A DNA stretch of 64,000 nt from Bacillus sp. S3 (GTDB taxonomy: Bacteria > Bacillota > Bacilli > Bacillales > Cytobacillaceae). Shown here piece by piece: positions 26,848 to 35,840 of the stretch (position 1 is the first letter of the stretch; every line of letters begins with the position of its first letter). Where the stretch lies: contig NZ_CP039727.1 in assembly GCF_005154805.1 (NCBI RefSeq), positions 3,965,501 through 4,029,500 on the forward strand, in the 5' to 3' direction. The notes beneath the pieces are model-generated. The model saw only the letters and a list, made by a program, of their open reading frames with translations. It was not told the DNA's origin and ran no database searches. A program made the position numbers and the translations under genes.

Positions 26848-28305
26848 TTAAACCCCCTGTGATTTCTTCGACTTCCATCTTTGTTTCATTCCGATCATTT
26901 TCATGTACCCATTTACTTTTTCCATGGTTTCTTTATCTATAAGTAGCATGAAGGATAATAAAGCAAAATTGAGGATAACGGCTACTACCGGCAATGAATC
27001 TAGAAAAAATCCGGTGGTGCTGATACACATAATAAAAAAGGAAAGATAAGGAATGATTGCCTTTTTTGCAATGATCCAGCGATTGGGTATGCACAACCAA
27101 AATCCCAAAAGGGAAATTCCTTCAATTACTACTCCTGCCATAGCCGCTCCCGTTACACCATATGATCGACTAAAAAACAGATAAAGAAAGACCCCACAGA
27201 TGACGGCAAACGATTGAACAGCAGTCCGATACGTTTGTAAAGCCCTTGTCGTTAAACCATCCGCTAAGGCAATATTAATCGCCTGTAACGTAAGCATGAA
27301 GGATAAAATTTTCAATGGAAATACAGCTTCGAGCCACTTCACACCAAATAACAGATCGATTACGAAATGGGACAGATGGTATAAAGGAATGGTCATCGCC
27401 ATCCCGACTAAGGCAATGATTTTGATTAACGAGATATTATATTTTAAATGATCGTCTAAAAGATTATTATTAAAGGATCGAAACAACACTGGGTAATAGG
27501 CACCTGCAACGATAAAGGGAATTTGCTGCAGCGCTTGCGGGATTCGATAGGCTACTGCAAATAACCCAACTTCTTTAAGGGTGATTGTCTTTTCCAGTAC
27601 TAGCGGCCCTAATTGTGGCAGCAGTACAAAAAGCAATCCCCCTAAAGTAAATGAACCCAGATTTTGTAACAAGCCTCTATGGAACGGACTATTCAAGCTG
27701 ATACGAATATTTTTACTGACAAGGTACACTCCAATAACACCGGCAGCCAAATAGGAGAGGCCATAAAGAGCGCAAATAATAACTGGATTAAAACGAAAAA
27801 GCATTCCAATTGTAAGAGTGAGAACTAAGCAGCCAGAGGAAATAATTCGGATTAGTCCAAAGTACTGCATTTTTTCTATTAACTGAAAATAGGTCGTTCC
27901 AATACTTTGCAGAGCCACTCCTGTTACCATCGGGATAACAAGAAAGTACGCCGTTTGAATAAGTTCTCGATTTCCCGAATGTGAAATATGAATAAAGCAA
28001 AATCCACATATAAAGGTAACAACCAGTAAGCCCAGTCTCATTTTTACATAGGAAGAAATAAGGATGGATGGATTCACATCCTTCTTTGAACCCTCTCTTA
28101 ACACAATGTCACTTAGTCCTGCATCTGTAAAATACCCCATGATCATCGCGATGGCTAAGACGACACTAAACATCCCATAATAATAGGATTGCAGGTAACT
28201 GGCTAAAACGATTAAGGCTGCAGCATTTAAAATACTTGAAAGTGCTGTACTGTAAAAAAGATGGATGATATTCTTAGCTATTGAATTTTTCGTTACTTTC
28301 TCCAT
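26848..28305 (-). CDS. Wzx-type polysaccharide flippase (MOP superfamily)
   Basis: A 485-residue protein with about 12-14 TM helices in the polysaccharide_synt (Wzx/RfbX) pattern: NIIHLFYSTALSSILNAAALIVLASYL, YFTDAGLSDIVLREGS, ALYGLSYLAAG, EKTITLKEVGLFAVAYRIPQ. It should translocate undecaprenyl-PP-linked repeat units across the membrane. I chose ATG 28305, with AAAGGTGGGG upstream; the open frame reaches 28347 without a site. It lies upstream of the polymerase gene. Confidence 0.9.
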   Translation of the reverse strand: MEKVTKNSIAKNIIHLFYSTALSSILNAAALIVLASYLQSYYYGMFSVVLAIAMIMGYFTDAGLSDIVLREGSKKDVNPSILISSYVKMRLGLLVVTFICGFCFIHISHSGNRELIQTAYFLVIPMVTGVALQSIGTTYFQLIEKMQYFGLIRIISSGCLVLTLTIGMLFRFNPVIICALYGLSYLAAGVIGVYLVSKNIRISLNSPFHRGLLQNLGSFTLGGLLFVLLPQLGPLVLEKTITLKEVGLFAVAYRIPQALQQIPFIVAGAYYPVLFRSFNNNLLDDHLKYNISLIKIIALVGMAMTIPLYHLSHFVIDLLFGVKWLEAVFPLKILSFMLTLQAINIALADGLTTRALQTYRTAVQSFAVICGVFLYLFFSRSYGVTGAAMAGVVIEGISLLGFWLCIPNRWIIAKKAIIPYLSFFIMCISTTGFFLDSLPVVAVILNFALLSFMLLIDKETMEKVNGYMKMIGMKQRWKSKKSQGV

Positions 28306-28359
28306 GAATTCCCCACCTTTTGATGACACCTGGTTACCTTTAGCCAATCCCCTGCTTTT

Positions 28360-29004
28360 TTAGCCTGTTTGATAAATGACACCTAAAATTTGATTATTCT
28401 TTCTTTCCAAATATTCTTTTGTCTTAATTACGTCCTTTTTCTTCGTTTTATTCTCTTTGATTACTAAAATAACCCCATCACATTGATTCGCTAGAATATG
28501 AGAATCAGAAACTGTCAAAAATGGAGGCCCCTCAAAAATGATCACATCAAAATTTGCTTCACAATATCTGACCAGCTCATTTATTTTACCTGTCATCCAG
28601 ACATCTGCCGGATTTACTGGCATTGGACCAGTCGGCAAGACAAATAGGCCGGGAACAAATGTCTCTTGAATATTGAGGAAGGCCTCATTTACATTATCAA
28701 TTACATTCGTTAATCCGGCCTCATTTGGCAGCTTAAACCAATGGTTTAGTGAAGGCTTTCGAATATTGCCATCCACTAAAAGTACCTTTTTCCCTTGTTC
28801 AACAATAGAAAGGGCTAATTTTGATGTAATAATTGATTTTTCGCCGTCATCGCTGGGGGAGGTTACCAATAATAATGCCGTTTGTTGATGAACAAGCGGT
28901 TCTAAATTCGTTCGAATCATTCGAATTTGTTCTGAACTTATTGACGTTTCATTAAGTTGAAGCCTTTGGATTATTTTTTTCGTCTCATCCCGTTTCTTAG
29001 ACAC
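28360..29004 (-). CDS. Degenerate BY-kinase (EpsB/CapB-like), probably inactive
   Basis: A 214-residue protein with the fold of EpsB/CapB tyrosine kinases (SEQIRMIRTNLEPL, GLTNVIDN, PADVW). The nucleotide motifs are altered: Walker A is SPSDDGEKS (49-57), without the glycines of PGEGKS. Walker A' is LLVDGNIRK (75-83), with Asn for the second Asp. Walker B is DVIIFEGPP, with Glu for Asp. It ends at LGVIYQTG, without the C-terminal Tyr cluster. It may be a structural partner of the Wzz-like protein rather than a kinase. It starts at GTG 29004, overlapping the upstream gene by 8 nt. Confidence 0.8.
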   Translation of the reverse strand: MSKKRDETKKIIQRLQLNETSISSEQIRMIRTNLEPLVHQQTALLLVTSPSDDGEKSIITSKLALSIVEQGKKVLLVDGNIRKPSLNHWFKLPNEAGLTNVIDNVNEAFLNIQETFVPGLFVLPTGPMPVNPADVWMTGKINELVRYCEANFDVIIFEGPPFLTVSDSHILANQCDGVILVIKENKTKKKDVIKTKEYLERKNNQILGVIYQTG

Positions 29005-29743
29005 TTATTTCCCCCCCGCTTTTTTCTTTCAAGGCTGTTGCCTGCTTAGGTTGCCTATAATTTTTATATTTATTTTTTCTTTTTGTACTTTTTAAATTTA
29101 TTTCTCCTAAAATAGGTAAACCAATCATGCCTTCAATCTCATAAATGTCTTTAATAGAATCGTCCCAATATTCGCGAAGCATTGCCAGGCCGATGCCAAG
29201 AAAAACCCCAATCACCGCACCAATCGCAACATTTAATGTCAAACTCCCAACCATTTTAACGGAGGGATCTCCATTTGCATCACTTAATAGCTTGATATTT
29301 TTAACCTCAAACAGATCATTCATTTTACTAACCGTTGTGTTGGCAATCGTATGGGCAAGTGTTTTAGCACCTTCCATATCGTGATCCCTTACGACCACAT
29401 TGACAATTTGTGAATTCCGATTATTTTGTACGACAATCTTCTTTTCTAACTCTTCATCATTTATATTGAGCTCTTTTTGGACGGAATTTAGCACGATTGG
29501 ACTTTTTATAAAATCAATGGTTGAAGCAAGCAGCATACTAAGTTCCTGTGAATCACTGTATTCACCATCAATCTTTGTAAGCTTGCCAATTAAAATATTT
29601 TCAGTTGCTTCATACGTTGGTTTTAATACAAACATCGATAAACCAACAGTTAAAAGAGATACACATAGAACCGTAAGAATAATGGTCACTATTCGCTTTC
29701 TAATAATATGTAGAAATTTTTTTAAATCTACTCTTTCGTCCAT
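28997..29743 (-). CDS. Wzz/CapA/EpsA-like polysaccharide co-polymerase
   Basis: A 248-residue chain-length determinant-type protein. TM1 is at about 17-38 (IVTIILTVLCVSLLTVGLSMFVL), followed by an extracytoplasmic domain (PTYEATENILIG; VRDHDMEGAKTLAHTIANTTV) and TM2 at about 168-190 (LTLNVAIGAVIGVFLGIGLAMLREYWDDSI). A basic cytosolic tail would contact the kinase-like partner. It controls chain length with Wzy. It starts 20 bp after the long beta-helix gene (AGGAGG), and its stop overlaps the next start (GTGTCTAA), so the pair is translationally coupled. Confidence 0.88.
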   Translation of the reverse strand: MDERVDLKKFLHIIRKRIVTIILTVLCVSLLTVGLSMFVLKPTYEATENILIGKLTKIDGEYSDSQELSMLLASTIDFIKSPIVLNSVQKELNINDEELEKKIVVQNNRNSQIVNVVVRDHDMEGAKTLAHTIANTTVSKMNDLFEVKNIKLLSDANGDPSVKMVGSLTLNVAIGAVIGVFLGIGLAMLREYWDDSIKDIYEIEGMIGLPILGEINLKSTKRKNKYKNYRQPKQATALKEKSGGEISV

Positions 29744-29762
29744 GATGACCTCCTACATCCTT

Positions 29763-30782
29763 CTAGTTAAAATTCTTTGCTTCTTCCTCCGGTGATGTAT
29801 AATAATTTTGCCGCCCTTTATCTTTAATAAATTTTGAGCCCATATTCGAAAGTAATCTGTTCCTTTGAGACTCTTTTGAAAACTCTATGATTGGTTTATT
29901 CACTATATGGACATCCCATATTACACCCTCAAATCTATTATCGGAGCCGCTGACTTTTACTACACTTTTTGTTACCTTCGATACTTGAATTTGCAGTCCG
30001 CTGAACTCATTACCGGAACTTTCATTTGGAATACTAATAGAGCCAATCATGGCAATACCGTTTATACAATCATCTAAGGTTAGATTAGTGAATCGGTTTC
30101 CATTTACAAAGTTATATTTATTTTTAACTTTTGGCTCCTCAGCCTCCAATTTAACGCCGGTTTGAAAGCCTGCAATATTTATGTCAGTAAAATTGACAAA
30201 ACTAATAAAATTACCTGAACCCCCAGCATATAGATGAAGAGCTGTCCCCTTATGTGAACCGCTGGTGTTTAAGATCGTTACATTGTTGATTCGGGTTTTG
30301 TCCCAGGACCAAAATTTTTGATTTCCGTCTAAATAAATGACGTCTGAATCAAATTCAGCATTGACAATTTCAAGAATTCCATTTAACAGGGATGCATTTT
30401 TCTCTACTTCAATAACTTTAAAGTTCCCTTCGATTTGTAACGTTGTATTTTGGCCAAATTCTAGTTCAATGCCCTCCTTTAAAACGATTCCTTTATTCAG
30501 AATATACCTCTTATTTCCAAGTAACTTTACAGTTCCAATTTTCGAATCATGACTGAAATGGATCGCTTCTTGAATGGAAGTAGAATCGTCCTTTGCATCG
30601 TCGCCATTGGCTCCGAAGTCCTCCACATTCACATATTCGTTTTGACTATTTGCGGTCATGGTGACAAATTGGTCTTCCTTTTTCAATCCAAGATTCTCGG
30701 CAACATTGTTATTAAAAAAAAGGATGCCTGCTACGACAAAAATAATCGCTGAAAGATAAATAATATTGCCCCTTCTTTTCAT
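29763..30782 (-). CDS. Membrane-anchored beta-helix (pectate lyase-like) protein
   Basis: A 339-residue protein with an N-terminal membrane anchor (about 5-25, NIIYLSAIIFVVAGILFFNN), then a right-handed beta-helix domain. The opening EYVNVEDFGANGDDAKDDSTSIQEAIHF is typical of pectate-lyase-superfamily (Pectate_lyase_3) proteins, followed by DVIYLDGNQ, GTALHLYAGGSGNFISFVNFTDI and SIPNESSGNEFSGLQIQ. It may bind, cleave or epimerise the exported polysaccharide on the outer face. It is the first gene of the main operon, directly behind the SinR-like-controlled promoter. A paralogue closes the locus at 9535-10389. Confidence 0.8.
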   Translation of the reverse strand: MKRRGNIIYLSAIIFVVAGILFFNNNVAENLGLKKEDQFVTMTANSQNEYVNVEDFGANGDDAKDDSTSIQEAIHFSHDSKIGTVKLLGNKRYILNKGIVLKEGIELEFGQNTTLQIEGNFKVIEVEKNASLLNGILEIVNAEFDSDVIYLDGNQKFWSWDKTRINNVTILNTSGSHKGTALHLYAGGSGNFISFVNFTDINIAGFQTGVKLEAEEPKVKNKYNFVNGNRFTNLTLDDCINGIAMIGSISIPNESSGNEFSGLQIQVSKVTKSVVKVSGSDNRFEGVIWDVHIVNKPIIEFSKESQRNRLLSNMGSKFIKDKGRQNYYTSPEEEAKNFN

Positions 30783-30825
30783 ACTAATCTCCTAACAACA
30801 ATGTATTAATTTCTTTATATGAGTG

Positions 30826-30854
30826 ATTATAGTTCATTATAACGAACAAGTCAA
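30826..30854 (-). promoter_or_regulatory. Main exopolysaccharide promoter with operator embedded in its spacer
   Basis: On the minus strand TTGACT (30849-30854) and TATAAT (30826-30831) are 17 bp apart, a near-consensus SigA promoter. The spacer consists almost entirely of the near-palindrome GTTCGTTATAATGAAC (30832-30847). A repressor bound there would occlude RNA polymerase. It lies about 45 bp upstream of the first operon gene and downstream of the SinR-like gene. Confidence 0.7.
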
Positions 30855-30884
30855 TAATATTACCTCTATTATAGGTATTTTTAA

Positions 30885-31229
30885 TCAGGTCTTTGGTTTG
30901 CTATTTTGTATTGCCAGTTTTATTTCCCTCAAATCTGCTTCATTAATTAATCCAGACTCCAGGGCAGTGTTAATAAAAACACTCCAATCTATTAAAGGAT
31001 TTTTTTGGGGATTTCTTGTTTCCAACGTTGAGTTATTTGGACTGAGAAGGGTCTGAATATTAACCTCTAATGCTGCGGCAATTTTCACTAGCACTTCAAT
31101 GGATGGGTTTGTTTGAATATTTCTTTCAATGTGGCTTAAGTAGGACTTGGAGATATCTGTTTTCTCAGCCAGCTGAGATAACGTAAGGTTTCTTTCTTGC
31201 CTTAATTTTTGAATTTTTGTACCTAACAT
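30885..31229 (-). CDS. SinR-like XRE-family repressor
   Basis: A 114-residue regulator with the SinR layout. The N-terminal HTH (about 5-60) has KIQKLRQERNLTLSQLAEKTDISKSYLSHIERNIQTNPSIEVLVKIAAALEV, close in pattern to SinR (KSYLS.IERN.QTNPSI). The C-terminal helical hairpin (SVFINTALESGLINEADLREIKLAIQ) corresponds to the SinR oligomerisation domain that SinI binds. SinR represses matrix genes in B. subtilis. This gene abuts the exopolysaccharide operon and has candidate operators in both promoters. No SinI-like gene is adjacent. AAAGGAGG lies 7 nt before ATG 31229. Confidence 0.88.
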   Translation of the reverse strand: MLGTKIQKLRQERNLTLSQLAEKTDISKSYLSHIERNIQTNPSIEVLVKIAAALEVNIQTLLSPNNSTLETRNPQKNPLIDWSVFINTALESGLINEADLREIKLAIQNSKPKT

Positions 31230-31266
31230 AGAGAACCTCCTTTAATAAATTTCACTCCTTTCTCTA

Positions 31267-31304
31267 ATGTCATTATAGTGAACAATATATTCTTTGTAAA
31301 GAAC
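31267..31304 (-). promoter_or_regulatory. Promoter and autoregulatory operators of the SinR-like gene
   Basis: TTTACA (31295-31300) and TATAAT (31272-31277) are 17 bp apart on the minus strand. GTTCTTT (31298-31304), an exact SinR half-site, overlaps the -35; GTTCACT (31277-31283) touches the -10. Their start-to-start distance is 21 bp, the same as at 15435-15462. The 17-mer 31267-31283 matches 13 of 17 positions of the main-promoter site. Confidence 0.55.
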
Positions 31305-31363
31305 ATTAAATGTCAATTTTTCTGATCCTTTTTAGTTTTATTTGTTTTTTTCTAAAAATCAAA

Positions 31364-31392
31364 TTGACATCGCTCCAAAGTTGTAGTAAATT
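31364..31392 (+). promoter_or_regulatory. Promoter of the methionine operon
   Basis: TTGACA (31364-31369), then 17 bp, then TAAATT (31387-31392), about 25-30 bp ahead of the S-box aptamer. Confidence 0.6.
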
Positions 31393-31414
31393 TTATAAAT
31401 AATCTAAATATTGA

Positions 31415-31590
31415 TTTCTTATCAAGAGAGGTTGAGGGAATGGCCCTGCGACGCCTCAGCAACCATCAATGGGGAAACTCATTGAAAAGGTGCTAAGTCC
31501 TGCAGATTAGCTGCTGCTAATTTGCAAGATAAGAAGAATGACAATTTGGTCGTACTTACAAAAGTCTTCTTCTTATAGAAGGCTTTTTTT
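31415..31590 (+). ncRNA. SAM-I (S-box) riboswitch with terminator
   Basis: The leader has the S-box core: CTTATCAAGAGAGG, then GAGGGA, GGCCC and CCTCAGCAACC. The closing helix P1 pairs TTTCTTATC (31415-31423) with GATAAGAA (31529-31536). The downstream terminator (AAGTCTTCT / AGAAGGCTT, about 31562-31585, then T-run) competes with an antiterminator formed by the 3' side of P1 (ATAAGAAGA) and TCTTCTTAT. With SAM bound, P1 is held and transcription ends before metI; low SAM allows read-through into metI-metC-yitJ-metH. Confidence 0.95.
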
Positions 31591-31675
31591 ATATCCTAAT
31601 GACTTTAGTGCCTCGTAGCATTAAAGCACCGCAGAAAGCCAATATTTATAGTTTACTAAACAAGGAGTGTGCACC

Positions 31676-32788
31676 ATGTACAAAATTGATACGAAACTTG
31701 CCCAAATTGGAAATCGCAGTGACACTGCAACCGGAACAGTGAACCCTCCGGTTTATTTTTCAACAGCTTACAGACACAATGGAATCGGACAATCAACCGG
31801 ATTTGACTATTCACGGACAGGGAATCCAACACGACAGCTCCTTGAAAAAACAATTGCCGATTTGGAATGCGGTGATCAAGGGTTCGCCTGCAGTTCAGGA
31901 ATGGCTGCGATTTTCACGATCCTATCCTTATTCCAAAGTGGGGATGAATGGTTAGTGAGCGAGGATTTATATGGTGGTACCTACCGGTTATTAGAAAAAG
32001 GCTATAAAAAATGGGGCTTGAACAGTCAATATGTAAATACGTGTTGTCCAGAAGAGATTGAACGAAAGATTACACCTCAGACAAAAGCAATCTTTCTTGA
32101 GACTCCGACCAATCCCCTCATGCAGCAATCAGATATTGCCGCTGTTTCTTCCATTGCGAAGAAACACGGGATCTTGCTGATTGTTGACAATACATTCTAT
32201 ACACCATTATTACAGCAGCCCATCGTACTTGGTGCCGACATTGTCATCCATAGTGCGACGAAATACTTAGGCGGTCATAATGATGTGCTTGCCGGGCTGA
32301 TTGTGGCAAAAGGCAAGGAACTTTGTGATGCTTTGGCATTTCATCATAACGGGGCAGGCGGTGTCCTAAGTGCATTTGATTCATGGCTGTTAATGCGAGG
32401 TATGAAAACCTTGTCGCTCCGGATGAAACAACATGAGAAAAATGCAAAGGCCATTGTCGAATACCTTTCTGAACATGAAGCCGTGACAGATGTCCTTTAT
32501 TCGGGTAGAGGCGGGATGGTTTCGTTCCGTTTAAAAGAAGAAACATGGGTGAATCCATTTTTACAAGGATTAAAGCTAATTACGTTTGCGGAAAGTCTTG
32601 GCGGCACTGAAAGCTTTATCACCTATCCAGCCACACAGACACATGCAGATATTCCAGAAGAAATAAGGATCCAATCTGGCGTGGACAATCGCTTATTGCG
32701 TTTTTCTGTTGGGATTGAAGATGCAGAAGATTTAATTTTTGACCTTGAGGGTGCCTTAGCCCATATTAAAGAAGGAGTGTTTTTCTAA
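31676..32788 (+). CDS. metI: Cystathionine gamma-synthase / O-acetylhomoserine thiolyase
   Basis: A 370-residue Cys/Met-metabolism PLP enzyme (MetI), forming cystathionine (or homocysteine) from an activated homoserine. Family motifs are FDYSRTGNPTRQLLEKTIADLE, ACSSGMAAI, VDNTFYTPLLQQPI and the PLP-Lys in HSATKYLGGHNDV. Start ATG 31676 has AAGGAG 8 nt upstream; GTG 31667 precedes that site. It is the first gene of the S-box operon and overlaps metC by TAATG, as in B. subtilis metIC. Confidence 0.95.
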   Translation: MYKIDTKLAQIGNRSDTATGTVNPPVYFSTAYRHNGIGQSTGFDYSRTGNPTRQLLEKTIADLECGDQGFACSSGMAAIFTILSLFQSGDEWLVSEDLYGGTYRLLEKGYKKWGLNSQYVNTCCPEEIERKITPQTKAIFLETPTNPLMQQSDIAAVSSIAKKHGILLIVDNTFYTPLLQQPIVLGADIVIHSATKYLGGHNDVLAGLIVAKGKELCDALAFHHNGAGGVLSAFDSWLLMRGMKTLSLRMKQHEKNAKAIVEYLSEHEAVTDVLYSGRGGMVSFRLKEETWVNPFLQGLKLITFAESLGGTESFITYPATQTHADIPEEIRIQSGVDNRLLRFSVGIEDAEDLIFDLEGALAHIKEGVFF

Positions 32789-33978
32789 TGGCACAAGAAG
32801 AATTTAGCTTTGAAACCAGGCTCATCCATAATAAACATAAAATTGATCCAACAACTGGAGCGGTTAGTGTGCCAATTCAGCATGCATCCACCTTCCACCA
32901 ATCTGATTTCGACCAGTTTGGTAAATATGATTATGGCCGCAGTTTAAATCCGACAAGGGAAGCACTTGAAGATGTAATCGCCGAACTTGAGGGCGGGATA
33001 AAAGGGTTTGCCTTCTCATCAGGTATGGCCGCGATTTCAACGGCATTCCTTCTTCTTTCTGCTGGTGATCATATTGTCATTACAGAGGATGTATACGGCG
33101 GTACATTCCGTATGGTGACAGAGGTTCTTTCACGGCTTGGCATTGATCATACGTTTGTTGATATGACAAATCTTGATGAAGTGAAGAAGGCAATTCAGCA
33201 CAATACAAAAGCCTTTTATGTTGAAACGCCTTCGAATCCATTGATGAAAGTAACCGACATTAAGGCGATCAGCAGGATTGCCAAAGAAACTGGCGCACTA
33301 ACCTTTGTCGATAATACATTCCTGACTCCTTCTTATCAAAAACCGTTAGAGTTAGGTGCAGATGTTGTGCTCCATAGTGCGACGAAGTTTTTATCGGGTC
33401 ACAGTGACGTTGTTGCCGGGCTTGCTGTCGTTAATGACGAAGGTTTAGCGAAAAGATTAGGCTTTTTGCAAAACGGATTTGGGGCCATCTTAGGTGTTCA
33501 AGATGCCTGGCTAGTATTAAGAGGCATGAAGACATTGCACGTTCGTCTAGAGCAATCACAACGATCAGCTATGAAACTAGCTAAATTTTTAGATGCTCAT
33601 CCGCTTGTTAAAAAAGTTCATTATCCGGGACTTGAAAGTCACCCGCAATATCATATTCAGAAAGACCAGGCTGGTGGCCCCGGAGCCGTCCTATCTTTTG
33701 AATTAGCTAATGAAGATGCCTTACGGACTTTTCTTGCGAATGTAAAAATACCTGTCTTCGCTGTCAGCCTTGGTGCGGTAGAATCGATCCTTTCTTACCC
33801 GGCAAAAATGTCCCATGCGGCGATGCCGAAGGTAGAGCGGGAAAAGCGCGGAATTACCAATAGTCTTGTCCGCTTATCCGTTGGGCTTGAAAACCCCGAT
33901 GATTTGATCAAGGATTTTTCACAGGCATTAGAATTCGTCGGTGAAAAACAATTGGTATTACTACAAGGAGAATCATAA
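32788..33978 (+). CDS. metC: Cystathionine beta-lyase
   Basis: A 396-residue PLP enzyme paralogous to Met[59 protein letters not shown]-Lys in [13 protein letters not shown]. It cleaves cystathionine to homocysteine, pyruvate and ammonia. Order and overlap with metI (TAATG) identify it as metC; sequence alone does not cleanly separate beta- from gamma-lyases. It also overlaps yitJ by TAATG, so the three are translationally coupled. Confidence 0.93.
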   Translation: MAQEEFSFETRLIHNKHKIDPTTGAVSVPIQHASTFHQSDFDQFGKYDYGRSLNPTREALEDVIAELEGGIKGFAFSSGMAAISTAFLLLSAGDHIVITEDVYGGTFRMVTEVLSRLGIDHTFVDMTNLDEVKKAIQHNTKAFYVETPSNPLMKVTDIKAISRIAKETGALTFVDNTFLTPSYQKPLELGADVVLHSATKFLSGHSDVVAGLAVVNDEGLAKRLGFLQNGFGAILGVQDAWLVLRGMKTLHVRLEQSQRSAMKLAKFLDAHPLVKKVHYPGLESHPQYHIQKDQAGGPGAVLSFELANEDALRTFLANVKIPVFAVSLGAVESILSYPAKMSHAAMPKVEREKRGITNSLVRLSVGLENPDDLIKDFSQALEFVGEKQLVLLQGES

Positions 33979-35840
33979 TGAGTTTTTTAGAAAAATTAAA
34001 CAATCAAATCTTAATTGCAGACGGAGCTATAGGTACTCTCCTCTATACCTACGGTGTGGACTCTTGCTCGGAGGAGTTAAATCTATCTCAGCCGGAACAG
34101 ATTCAAAATATACATCAAGCATACATTGACGCGGGAGCAGACGTCATTCAAACAAACACTTACGCTGCCAACTATTTAAAACTGCAGCGGTATGGTCTTG
34201 AAGATTCGGTAAAAGAAATTAACAGTGCTGCTGTTCGGAATGCTAAAAAAGCAGCACAAAATAATGCCTACGTACTTGGGACAATTGGGGGGAATCGCGG
34301 GATAAAGCCTAATTCTGTTTCCCTTGAGGAGTTAAAGCGCAGCTTCCGTGAACAATTATATTGTTTATTGCTTGAAGGGGTTGATGGCTTATTGCTGGAA
34401 ACCTTTTACGACTTAGAAGAGCTTGAAACGGTGTTGACAATTGCGAGAAAGGAAACGAATCTGCCGATTGTTGCACAAGTTTCTCTGCAAGAGCCGGAAA
34501 TTTTGCAAAATCGACTGCCAGTCAACGAGGCCTTAACGAGGCTTGAGGGTCTTGGAGCCGATTGTCTTGGTCTAAATTGCCGGCTTGGACCGCATCATAT
34601 GCTCGTTGCCCTTGAGCAGATTGAACTTCCGAAGCATGCCTTTTTATCTGCCTATCCAAATGCCAGTCTGCCAACCTATACAGATGGGAAGTTTCATTAT
34701 GAAGGGGATGCCGATTATTTTCGTCAATCTGCCCGTGCCTTCCGCAATCAAGGGGTACGCCTTCTCGGCGGCTGCTGCGGTACCACTCCGGCACATATCA
34801 AAGCCTTTGCGGATGAACTAAAGAATAGTGTTCCGGTGACAGAAAAGGTAGTACAATTAAAACCAAAGAAGATTGCGGTCGAATCTTCTACGGCTAAAAG
34901 GGAGTTCTCTCCCCTGCAAGAAATCGTGAAAGAAAGGCCGTCGGTGATTGTAGAATTGGATCCGCCGCGAAAGCTTGATACAACCAAGTTTTTCGAAGGG
35001 GCTAAAGCATTAAAAGAGGCCGGAATTGATTCAATCACGCTTGCGGATAATTCACTTGCGACCGTTAGGATTTCCAATGAATCTCTAGGTTACCTGATAA
35101 AAGAGCGATTGAACGTAAGGCCGCTCATTCATTTATCCTGCCGCGATCGCAATATTATTGGCTTGCAGTCTCACTTAATGGGGCTGCATACACTTGGGCT
35201 GAATGACGTCCTTGCCATTACCGGCGATCCAGCCCGTGTCGGCGATTTTCCAGGTGCCTCGTCCGTTTACGACGTTTCTTCATTTGAATTAATTCAAATG
35301 ATTAAACAGTTAAATGAAGGTCTTTCTTTTTCCGGCAAGGATTTAGGTCAAAAAACAGCCTTTAGTATTGCTGCTGCCTTTAACCCGAATGTTCGCTCAG
35401 TTGAAAAAGCAGTCAAACGGCTTGAGAAGAAAATCCACTATGGTGCAGATTACTTTATCTCGCAGCCCGTTTTTTCCGAGGAAAAGTTATTAGAAGTCTA
35501 TGAACATACGAAACATTTAGATGTACCGATCTATATTGGCTTGATGCCGCTGACCAGCAGTAAGAATGCCGAGTTTCTTCACAATGAAGTTCCAGGAATC
35601 AAAATTGCTGATTCCATCCGGGAGCGAATGGCAGGTCTGAATGATAACCCGCTTCAGGCTGCCAGGGAAGGAATTGACATTACCAAGTCATTGATTGATG
35701 CAGCAATGGATTTATTTAACGGGATTTATTTAATTACACCATTTTTACGATATGAACTAACAACTGAGCTGGCCCTATATACGAAAAAACGTGCCAGATA
35801 CTTAAGGGGGAACAGCTATGCCGAAAACACCGTTTACTGA
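33978..35840 (+). CDS. yitJ: Bifunctional homocysteine S-methyltransferase / methylenetetrahydrofolate reductase
   Basis: A 620-residue fusion. Residues 1-290 are a zinc-dependent homocysteine S-methyltransferase domain ([16 protein letters not shown]201 in GLNCRLG; C266-C267 in [10 protein letters not shown]). Residues 320-605 are a MetF-like FAD reductase ([68 protein letters not shown]). It makes 5-methyl-THF, which MetH, encoded next, uses. It overlaps metC by one base and metH by 23 nt. Length and layout match B. subtilis YitJ. Confidence 0.95.
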   Translation: MSFLEKLNNQILIADGAIGTLLYTYGVDSCSEELNLSQPEQIQNIHQAYIDAGADVIQTNTYAANYLKLQRYGLEDSVKEINSAAVRNAKKAAQNNAYVLGTIGGNRGIKPNSVSLEELKRSFREQLYCLLLEGVDGLLLETFYDLEELETVLTIARKETNLPIVAQVSLQEPEILQNRLPVNEALTRLEGLGADCLGLNCRLGPHHMLVALEQIELPKHAFLSAYPNASLPTYTDGKFHYEGDADYFRQSARAFRNQGVRLLGGCCGTTPAHIKAFADELKNSVPVTEKVVQLKPKKIAVESSTAKREFSPLQEIVKERPSVIVELDPPRKLDTTKFFEGAKALKEAGIDSITLADNSLATVRISNESLGYLIKERLNVRPLIHLSCRDRNIIGLQSHLMGLHTLGLNDVLAITGDPARVGDFPGASSVYDVSSFELIQMIKQLNEGLSFSGKDLGQKTAFSIAAAFNPNVRSVEKAVKRLEKKIHYGADYFISQPVFSEEKLLEVYEHTKHLDVPIYIGLMPLTSSKNAEFLHNEVPGIKIADSIRERMAGLNDNPLQAAREGIDITKSLIDAAMDLFNGIYLITPFLRYELTTELALYTKKRARYLRGNSYAENTVY

